A stretch of DNA of 64,000 nucleotides from Halobacillus sp. Nhm2S1 (GTDB taxonomy: Bacteria; Bacillota; Bacilli; Bacillales; Halobacillaceae), in NCBI RefSeq assembly GCF_019599545.1, contig NZ_JAIEZV010000001.1, positions 682,001-746,000 on the forward strand. The letters run 5' to 3'. The notes under the pieces are model-generated. The model was not told where the DNA came from, searched no databases, and saw nothing but the letters and a program-made list of their open reading frames with translations. Positions 58,176 to 64,000 of the stretch are shown piece by piece (position 1 is the first letter of the stretch; each line of letters opens with the position of its first letter). Made by a program: the position numbers and the translations under genes.

Positions 58176-58736
58176 CTACTGAATTGGCATAAAAGAAACT
58201 TTCCAGATTCCGCTTTGATCTTTTACCATAGAGAACCCACGGGATCCATCTTCATAATCATACTTAATCCAGCCATGAATATCGTTCTCGATCATAAATT
58301 CACCGTCTTGGATCCCGTTATAGGTTTGCAGAATACTCTCTTTCGTTCCTCTATCTATTTCAGGAATTTGGTCATCTTCCTCTTTTGTCCAAAGGATATG
58401 ATCTGGCCTTGTGGTATAGAGAGCATAATGAACATCATAGTCTTTCATCAAATCCGCATACACAAAAAGTTTAGCTATACTGATCGGGGTTAAACCCTTT
58501 AGATAGGCAGGGTCCATGTTTTTGGAAAAATTCTCATAGCTCTCTTTTTCTTTTTCCGTAAGAGAGAATTCCATGGGGGCGGTCTCTTTCTCAGCCGACT
58601 CTTTACCAATTTCTTCTTTTTCAGTTATTTCTGCTTCTTTATTTACTAAAGCACTTGAAGTTGCGTCTTCATTGGAAGCACAAGCGACTAAAAATCCTGC
58701 TGCCAGAAGAGATAAAAATAAATGGTGTTTCTCCAC
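58176..58736 (-). CDS. Hypothetical lipoprotein
   Basis: A 186-residue lipoprotein starting at GTG (GGGAG 7 nt upstream). The signal MEKHHLFLSLLAAGFLVAC has a lipobox with C19. A Glu/Lys-rich linker (NKEAEITEKEEIGKESAEKETAP) leads to a C-terminal domain: LKGLTPISIAKLFVYADLMKDYDVHYALYTTRPDHILWTKEED, IENDIHGWIKYDYEDGSRGFSMVKDQSGIWKVSFMPIQ. That domain resembles those in some Bacillus regulatory lipoproteins, but no named family is recognised. It is a single gene. Confidence 0.7.
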   Translation of the reverse strand: MEKHHLFLSLLAAGFLVACASNEDATSSALVNKEAEITEKEEIGKESAEKETAPMEFSLTEKEKESYENFSKNMDPAYLKGLTPISIAKLFVYADLMKDYDVHYALYTTRPDHILWTKEEDDQIPEIDRGTKESILQTYNGIQDGEFMIENDIHGWIKYDYEDGSRGFSMVKDQSGIWKVSFMPIQ

Positions 58737-58834
58737 ATCTACACTCCCTCTCGGTAAAAAACAAACACGTGTTGTAATCTGTATGGTGTTCCCATCTACG
58801 ATTCACATACAAAAAACGAACATCCTTGAAGCTT

Positions 58835-59458
58835 TCAAGTTGCGTATAATTTCAGAAGATCATTAAACGTCTCAATGACCTCATCATACTCACTTACTCG
58901 GCCAAAGCCGTACCTTGCGTAAACAAAGGGGATGCCAGCATATCTCGATGCATTCAAATCACCTTCTGTGTCTCCTATGTAGATAGGGCTTAAAAGATGA
59001 TTCCTTTCCATGACCAATTTGATGTTCTCACCTTTTGAAAGACCCGTCCTACCAGGATTTTCAAAGTCAAGGAAGTACTGTTGCAGGTTATGGTACTCGT
59101 AAAAGGCTTCAATATACCCATCTTGACAATTGCTTACAATGAAAAGTTTATAATGGTGAGAGAGAGTACTTAGCACTTCCTCCACCTTATGAAACAAGTC
59201 GCCCCCATGTTGCCTAATATATCCCTGTTCGGCAGCACAACAGTCCCTGATCAGTGATGAACGTACATCTGCAGCTAAAAAAGGGAACAACTTTCCACTG
59301 ATTTCATCCATTTGTAATCCCATTGTTCCTTCAAAATCCGTTCTGGTAAGTTCTTTCTCCATCTGCTGGTTTTCTTTAATTTGACTATTCCAAGCGGTCA
59401 GCACAGTATCAATAGGGTCCCATATCGTCCCGTCTAAATCAAAAATGATACTATCCAT
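58835..59458 (-). CDS. HAD family hydrolase (PGP/Gph-like)
   Basis: A 207-residue phosphatase of the haloacid dehalogenase superfamily, subfamily I with an alpha-helical cap. Motif I is IIFDLDGTIWD (Asp nucleophile D7), motif II LFIVSNCQDG, motif III K143-type Lys in LSKGENIKLVM, and motif IV YIGDTEGDLNAS. These arrange as in phosphoglycolate phosphatase and pyrophosphatase PpaX. The substrate is a small phosphate ester, not defined here. The ATG is preceded by AGAGAGGTAACGATCT. Confidence 0.87.
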   Translation of the reverse strand: MDSIIFDLDGTIWDPIDTVLTAWNSQIKENQQMEKELTRTDFEGTMGLQMDEISGKLFPFLAADVRSSLIRDCCAAEQGYIRQHGGDLFHKVEEVLSTLSHHYKLFIVSNCQDGYIEAFYEYHNLQQYFLDFENPGRTGLSKGENIKLVMERNHLLSPIYIGDTEGDLNASRYAGIPFVYARYGFGRVSEYDEVIETFNDLLKLYAT

Positions 59459-59772
59459 AGATCGTTACCTCTCTCCCTATCCAGCGTCTTTTATGTATGG
59501 TGCTTTCGATACCGGATCTGTTATGTTAGGACTCCCCAGCTATTCCACCACTATATAAATTCGAGTGATGTAACCTTAGATTAAACCCTCCTTTCCATAA
59601 AAGTGATGTTCATTCCAATTATTTCAAACTCCAGTATTGAACTCAATCATAATTAGAAATAAATCAAAACTTATGTATCTCACTTTCTTCACCATTGAGG
59701 AAACAGCTTAAAGACATTCAAAAGAAAAGACCAAAACCCGATAGCCAGCTATTTTATAACCTCTAAAAAAAT

Positions 59773-59812
59773 GAAAACCCCTGATTTCTATAAAATAAGA
59801 AATCAGGGTTTA
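59773..59812 (-). terminator. Intrinsic terminator after P450 gene
   Basis: AACCCTGATTTCT and AGAAATCAGGGGTT arms followed by TTC on the minus strand, about 55 bp past the stop. The rest of the gap 59459-59772 is AT-rich and holds nothing I can support. Confidence 0.75.
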
Positions 59813-59865
59813 TTTGAAAAGACGATTAAGAACCCGTCTGCTCATCCATCAAGTATGATCGTCTT

Positions 59866-62800
59866 TTAAGAACCAGCCCAGACATCTTTCGCCAGTCGGC
59901 CAGACTTTTCAAGCTCATCCAACCAAGAAACAGCTTCCTGCTCACTGACTTGATGAAGGTCACGGTAACATTCCACAAGCGTATTCGTTACTTCAGGAGC
60001 CATTTTGCTGCCATCCCCGCAAATATAGAGACGACCTCCTTGATCTAATAGAGAAAGGATCGCTTCCGCATGTTTCTTCATCACATGCTGGACATAAACC
60101 TTTTCTTCATCCTTTTGCCTGGAGAAAGCGGTATGCAGATCAATCAAGCCGAGACGTTCCGCTTCTTTCAGTTCCTCTTCATACAAAAAGTCTTCCTCCG
60201 GTCGACGGCACCCGAAATAAAGGTGGGCTTCTCCGAGCGTCGTTCCTTCCTGCTTCATCGATTTACGCGCCTGGATAAATCCACGGAAGGGAGCGATTCC
60301 AGTCCCCGGTCCGACAAGGATCATCGGTGTTTCAGGATCCTCCGGCAGTTGGAAGTCGGATTGAGGGGTACGGACGAAACAGGCGATTTTGTCTCCGATT
60401 TCTCTTGATGCCAGATAATTCGAAGCTACTCCTTCGTACTCCCCATTGCCGCTCCACGCCTCTCCTCGAACGACACTGACCGTCACACTCGGTTGATGGG
60501 CATCCACACGAGGGGAACTGGAAATGGAATAATATCGGACTTTCAAAGCTGGAAGCAGGGATAAGAATTGTTCGAACTCCATTTCACAGGATGGATATGC
60601 CTCTAACAGCTCAAGCATCGTCTGACGTTTTTCTAGAATTTCAGTTTTATAGTTTTCGTCCTCAACGAGTTGTTGTAGTTCCATTTTGTGTGGCGGACAA
60701 GGGTTACTCGCGGCAAGCGCACGGATTTGCGCTCTTGTTGCTGGTTCCTGTAATTCTACATAAGAGGAAAGCAATTGTTTGAGTTGTACAGGCTCGCCTG
60801 TAGGCAAATGAGCGGCACGGCCGGTACCTTCACTCAAAATCACATGCTCTTCTCCTTTCATTCCGAACCGGTTCAGCACCCTGTTAATAAGAGCCGGCGT
60901 GTTTTCCGGTACGACACCTAGATGATCCCCCTCTTGGAAGGTCACAGCTGCAGGAAGTTCAACCTCCACGTGACGGGTACTGCGTTCCTCAGAGTTCAAA
61001 AGTTCCTTGTTTTCAAGGACAACGGCTGTAGAAGCGTCATAAGTGCGAGCAACAGGCGTATAGCTCGTGCCACTGACGAATTCCATGGAAATTTGGTTGG
61101 AGGCATCCTCCCCTTTTTCCAAATCCAACTTGAAATGGTCGGCTAAAGCGGGCCATAGCTTTTCTTCCCATTTTTCCAGATCACCATCAAAGTCTTCATT
61201 GGCATCTCCTTCGCCCCGTTCAAGCAGTCGAACAGCCCCTTTCGCATCGAGCTCTCGATCGATGGTCGCAGGCACCCGTTGATAGGTACTCGCCCAATTT
61301 CGGTCGCCGCAGCCAAAAACAGCGTAAGTTACCCCGTCAACTTCTCCTTCCTCAGCAGATGTCAGCCACTGAACAAAAGAGGTTGCGTTGTCTGGTGGAT
61401 TGCCGTTATAGGAAGCAGATACGATCAAGGTGGCTCCTTCTTTCGGAAGGTTTCCCGTCCATTCATCGAGCGACGCTGTCGTTACGGAAAAGCCTTGATG
61501 GCGCGCAGTTTCTGCAAGCTCCCGGGCCACCCCTTCTGCTGTCCCCATGTTCGACCCGTACAATACGAGGAATGGGGTGCCATGGGACTCGCGGGCGGGC
61601 ATATCCTTCGTATTTTCCTTTTCTTCCGTTTCCTGGGTCTGGAAGCCGTTGAATGCTCTTCTCGTTTTCACTTTCATCGTCAGCCCGTCCGGCTTGAACG
61701 TCAACGTTTCTTTGACATCCAGTTCATAATCCGTATGATCGACAAGGTCGAAATGCTGCAAGACCATACCAAGAACAAGGGTCGCTTCATGGAGCGCGAA
61801 CTGCTGACCGATGCATGCTCTTTGTCCATTGCCAAAAGGCTTATACGCATGATGTGGAATGCTTGCCGGATTTTCAAAGCGTTCTGGATTGAATTCTTCC
61901 GCATCGTCTCCCCAGACGGTGGTATCGCGGTGAAGCTCCGGAATAAGCAGGGTGAACGTTTCCCCTTTTTCCACCTCGTATTCGCCATCCAGCGTAGTAT
62001 CTTCCTTCGCATAAACGGAAAACGCAGGGGCTGTTGGCCATAGACGTAACGCTTCGTTTAAGATCATCCGCACGTATTTCAGCTGCTTCACCTGCTTAAA
62101 AGATGGGGTGTCGTCACCAAGCACTTCATCCACTTCCTGATAGGCTTTCTGTAACTTTTCCGGATGTTTCAAAAGATAATACGTAGCGAAAGAAAGGAGC
62201 CCGCTCGTCGTTTCGTGACCGGCGATGAGGAACGTGATGATTTGAAAACGGATATTTTCATCATCAAGCGCTTCCCCGGTTTCAGGGTCTTTCCCTTTCA
62301 GCATGTGCCCAAGAAGGTCGTCCTCTCCCTGATCTCCTGCTTGTTTTCTTTCTTCGATTAATTGATCGACTAAGTTGAACATGTAATCGATATCTTCTTT
62401 GAATTGACGTTTGGATCGGACCATCAGCTTATCCTGGATCCCCAGGCGCTGGGTCTGACTCATCGATTCATCAAGTGCGCGCACCATTTTCTCTATAAAA
62501 GGGTGGGAATCTTCGCGATAGAAGCTGTTGAAACGGTAATTGAATCCGCACAAACCAATCGTATCAAGCGTCAGGCGTGTCATATCATCAGGAACATCAA
62601 CTTCTTCATTCGGATTCAGTCTCGCCCATTTCTGGATCAGCTGAGAAGCAAGGTCGATCATTTTTTCATGATAGCCTTTCATGGCTTGCTGGCTGAAACT
62701 TGGCAGCAGGATATTATGGGCCTTCTTCCAATTCGGTTCACCCGTCCCACTTGTGAACAAACCATCTCCGCCAAAGGCACGCACTTTTTGAAGCGCAGGT

Positions 62801-63021
62801 CCGATTTGTTTATCAAAACGCGTCTCGTCACAGATTTCAGCAGCAAAACGTGCGTTTGAAATAAATGTACTGACCCGGCCCGGGAATTGGAGTTGATAGA
62901 TCGGCCCAAGCTCCCGGGCATGCTTCATAAACGACTGCACGGGTCTTTCTTTATCGATGGCCGGCAAATTCCCGAGCGGTCCATAAGATTTCGGTTGTGG
63001 CAGATTTTCTGTATGATTCAT
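59866..63021 (-). CDS. Bifunctional cytochrome P450/NADPH-P450 reductase (CYP102, BM3-like)
   Basis: A 1051-residue self-sufficient fatty-acid hydroxylase, nearly the same length as P450 BM3. Haem domain, residues 1-455: substrate-channel [14 protein letters not shown] with F89, oxygen-activation AGHETT (267-272), ExxR in NEALRLWP and haem ligand C403 in [13 protein letters not shown] domain, about 485-630: [29 protein letters not shown] domain to the end: [27 protein letters not shown] and YICGDG. It hydroxylates medium- and long-chain fatty acids at subterminal positions with NADPH. It lies 80 bp after a TetR repressor gene, and a BM3R1-type operator is in that gap. AAAGAGGTG is the ribosome site. 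Confidence 0.96.
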   Translation of the reverse strand: MNHTENLPQPKSYGPLGNLPAIDKERPVQSFMKHARELGPIYQLQFPGRVSTFISNARFAAEICDETRFDKQIGPALQKVRAFGGDGLFTSGTGEPNWKKAHNILLPSFSQQAMKGYHEKMIDLASQLIQKWARLNPNEEVDVPDDMTRLTLDTIGLCGFNYRFNSFYREDSHPFIEKMVRALDESMSQTQRLGIQDKLMVRSKRQFKEDIDYMFNLVDQLIEERKQAGDQGEDDLLGHMLKGKDPETGEALDDENIRFQIITFLIAGHETTSGLLSFATYYLLKHPEKLQKAYQEVDEVLGDDTPSFKQVKQLKYVRMILNEALRLWPTAPAFSVYAKEDTTLDGEYEVEKGETFTLLIPELHRDTTVWGDDAEEFNPERFENPASIPHHAYKPFGNGQRACIGQQFALHEATLVLGMVLQHFDLVDHTDYELDVKETLTFKPDGLTMKVKTRRAFNGFQTQETEEKENTKDMPARESHGTPFLVLYGSNMGTAEGVARELAETARHQGFSVTTASLDEWTGNLPKEGATLIVSASYNGNPPDNATSFVQWLTSAEEGEVDGVTYAVFGCGDRNWASTYQRVPATIDRELDAKGAVRLLERGEGDANEDFDGDLEKWEEKLWPALADHFKLDLEKGEDASNQISMEFVSGTSYTPVARTYDASTAVVLENKELLNSEERSTRHVEVELPAAVTFQEGDHLGVVPENTPALINRVLNRFGMKGEEHVILSEGTGRAAHLPTGEPVQLKQLLSSYVELQEPATRAQIRALAASNPCPPHKMELQQLVEDENYKTEILEKRQTMLELLEAYPSCEMEFEQFLSLLPALKVRYYSISSSPRVDAHQPSVTVSVVRGEAWSGNGEYEGVASNYLASREIGDKIACFVRTPQSDFQLPEDPETPMILVGPGTGIAPFRGFIQARKSMKQEGTTLGEAHLYFGCRRPEEDFLYEEELKEAERLGLIDLHTAFSRQKDEEKVYVQHVMKKHAEAILSLLDQGGRLYICGDGSKMAPEVTNTLVECYRDLHQVSEQEAVSWLDELEKSGRLAKDVWAGS

Positions 63022-63054
63022 GGACTAACACCTCTTTAATCGTATTGAAGATAC

Positions 63055-63074
63055 CGGAATGAATATTCATTCCG
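63055..63074. promoter_or_regulatory. BM3R1/FatR-type operator, internal copy
   Basis: CGGAATGAATATTCATTCCG is a perfect 20-bp palindrome between the repressor gene and the P450 gene. It differs only at the two central bases from the BM3R1 operator of B. megaterium as I recall it (CGGAATGAACGTTCATTCCG). Confidence 0.85.
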
Positions 63075-63101
63075 AATATAGGAGAAGAAAGCTGAACCTC
63101 A

Positions 63102-63677
63102 TCACGCATGATGACGTACAGCATCCCAGCAGGTTTCTTCGGCCCCTGTCAATAGTTCATCCGTCTCTTCGATTTCACCTGCTCGGATCAATTTGAACAA
63201 CTCAAGAAATCCACCGAAAATGATCGCAATCAATGCCTTCGATGGCAAATCTCTGATTTGTTCTTTTTCCTTCCCCTCATCGATAAAGCCTTCAAGAATC
63301 ATCAATAGATGATTGAATCGACTCCGGCTTGTCTCGTCAAGGAAATAAGCGGCATTATGGGTTTTGATAAAATAAAGCGCGTGCTCGTGCTCATTTGTAA
63401 ACCGCACCATGCCTTGAAACAGATGATGAAATTGATCGCGGATGCCTGCTTCCTGGGGGTAATCTTCTTCAAGTGTTTTTGTGAACAAGTCGACGTAATG
63501 CTGGAATAATGTATTGACTAGAACTTCTTTGTTCTCAAAATAACGGTAAATCGTTCCCGCTCCCACGTTCGCATCACTGGCAATCATCGGAATCGTTGTC
63601 GCATCGAAACCGCGTTCTGCGAATAGCGACAGCGCACTGTTTAGAATATGGTCGCGTTTACTTGTTGATGTCGCCAT
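63102..63677 (-). CDS. TetR family repressor of the P450 operon (FatR/BM3R1-like)
   Basis: A 191-residue TetR repressor. The DNA-binding domain is at residues 5-55: KRDHILNSALSLFAERGFDATTIPMIASDANVGAGTIYRYFENKEVLVNTLF, with the VGAGTIYRYF recognition helix typical of the FatR/BM3R1 group. The C-terminal domain contains KTHNAAYFLDETSRSRFNHLLMILEGFIDEG, which should bind fatty acids or acyl-CoA. It is first in an operon with the P450 gene and has an operator in its own promoter region, so it is autoregulated. GGAGGGAGTTTCAA supports the start at 63677 over 63707. Confidence 0.9.
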   Translation of the reverse strand: MATSTSKRDHILNSALSLFAERGFDATTIPMIASDANVGAGTIYRYFENKEVLVNTLFQHYVDLFTKTLEEDYPQEAGIRDQFHHLFQGMVRFTNEHEHALYFIKTHNAAYFLDETSRSRFNHLLMILEGFIDEGKEKEQIRDLPSKALIAIIFGGFLELFKLIRAGEIEETDELLTGAEETCWDAVRHHA

Positions 63678-63695
63678 TTGAAACTCCCTCCTATG

Positions 63696-63715
63696 CGGAA
63701 TGAACATTCATTCCT
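63696..63715. promoter_or_regulatory. BM3R1/FatR-type operator upstream of repressor
   Basis: CGGAATGAACATTCATTCCT is a near-perfect palindrome (one end base differs) immediately upstream of the repressor's ribosome site; it is the site expected to control the whole operon. Confidence 0.82.
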
Positions 63716-63780
63716 GTTCAGCTTAGTATATTTTTCCTTTTCATTCAATCAATCGAAAGTCTCATCATTCTTTTTGTATT

Positions 63781-63846
63781 AAAAAAATCGTTGCCTGCCC
63801 CCGCTCCTTTACTATTGTAAAAGAACGGGGAGCTGGCACCGATTCT
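63781..63846 (-). terminator. Intrinsic terminator after MFS gene
   Basis: AATCGgTGCC..CCCCGTTC and its imperfect complement GaGCGGGG..GGCAaCGATT form a long hairpin around a TTAC/GTAA tip, followed on the minus strand by TTTTTTTA. It ends the partial MFS gene at the window edge. Confidence 0.75.
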
Positions 63847-63855
63847 GAACAACCA

Positions 63856-64000
63856 TCATGCAGCGGCTTGTTTTTTCGTCAATGTAAAAAAGATCACAGC
63901 ACCAATGGAAGCTGTCGTAAACAAAATGGCTCCCATCGGTACAGCTGTCGTCTCATCAAGTCCGACCAGCGGGGAAACCGTCGCACCAAATAATAACGGC
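63856..64000 (-). CDS. MFS transporter, Bcr/CflA-like (3' end only)
   Basis: The last 47-48 codons of a gene entering from the right edge. The translation reads LLFGATVSPLVGLDETTAVPMGAILFTTASIGAVIFF and ends TLTKKQAAA. This is the final two hydrophobic segments of a drug-resistance type major facilitator; SPLVGL followed by T-A-V-P-M-G is the usual loop before segment 12 in Bcr/CflA-type exporters. The rest is outside the window. Confidence 0.7.
   Translation of the reverse strand, partial: PLLFGATVSPLVGLDETTAVPMGAILFTTASIGAVIFFTLTKKQAAA

Overview
The window looks like chromosomal DNA of a moderately halophilic Bacillaceae, most like Halobacillus and relatives. The basis is Firmicute-style signals throughout (strong AGGAGG ribosome sites, intrinsic terminators, SigA, SigB and Fur-type sites), a set of proteins typical of this family (LutP, YfkAB, ThiT, aa3 quinol oxidase, BM3-like P450, RsbR paralogue), a dispersed GC-rich intergenic element common in Bacillaceae, and a carnitine-to-glycine-betaine operon that suits a salt-stressed cell. 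The genus is an inference. I saw no rRNA, tRNA, CRISPR array, prophage or transposase.

Layout. 0-10 kb: edge of a LutR-like regulator and L-lactate permease with operator and cre site; flavodoxin-family reductase, DUF1028 protein, SigB-type stress gene, phospholipase-D-like membrane protein, a dispersed repeat, TPP riboswitch with terminator ahead of thiT, monoacylglycerol lipase/SDR pair, and radical-SAM YfkAB with a degenerate YgjP-like partner. 10-20 kb: ZIP metal transporter, SIMPL protein, FAD amine oxidase, an operon of a zinc-ribbon membrane protein and a PDZ-less HtrA-like protease, a 3D-domain wall protein, a YeeE/YedE sulfur transporter and a type I toxin/antisense-RNA module. 20-30 kb: dapF-yjbQ, a Fur-controlled siderophore binding protein and fused permease, an HTH protein behind a 21-bp repeat array, and qoxABCD. 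30-40 kb: oxidoreductase, small acetyltransferases (one frameshifted), a small gene bounded by two identical terminator hairpins, the carnitine operon with two 28-bp operators and a TetR gene, and AraC/MFS genes. 40-54 kb: small housekeeping or unknown genes, DUF2254 and EamA membrane proteins, a 1056-residue secreted glycosidase-like protein, RsbR paralogue, DoxX, a decayed DUF3221 lipoprotein gene and an aldo/keto reductase. 54-64 kb: OYE-family enzyme, unknown small proteins and lipoproteins, HAD phosphatase, and a fatR-like/CYP102 operon with BM3R1-type operators; the end of an MFS gene closes the window.

How genes work together. Clear functional units are: lactate uptake under LutR/CcpA-type control; thiamine uptake under a TPP riboswitch; iron-siderophore uptake under Fur; the terminal aa3 quinol oxidase; carnitine oxidation, cleavage and thioester hydrolysis giving glycine betaine; and fatty-acid hydroxylation by a self-sufficient P450 controlled by its own TetR repressor.

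The most unusual structure is a set of four degenerate intergenic arrays (near 3.6, 17.7, 19.5 and 25.7 kb). Each has a period of 20 to 21 bp, in three different sequence families, and three of them show an A-B-A-B alternation of unit types. No feature class I know fully explains them.
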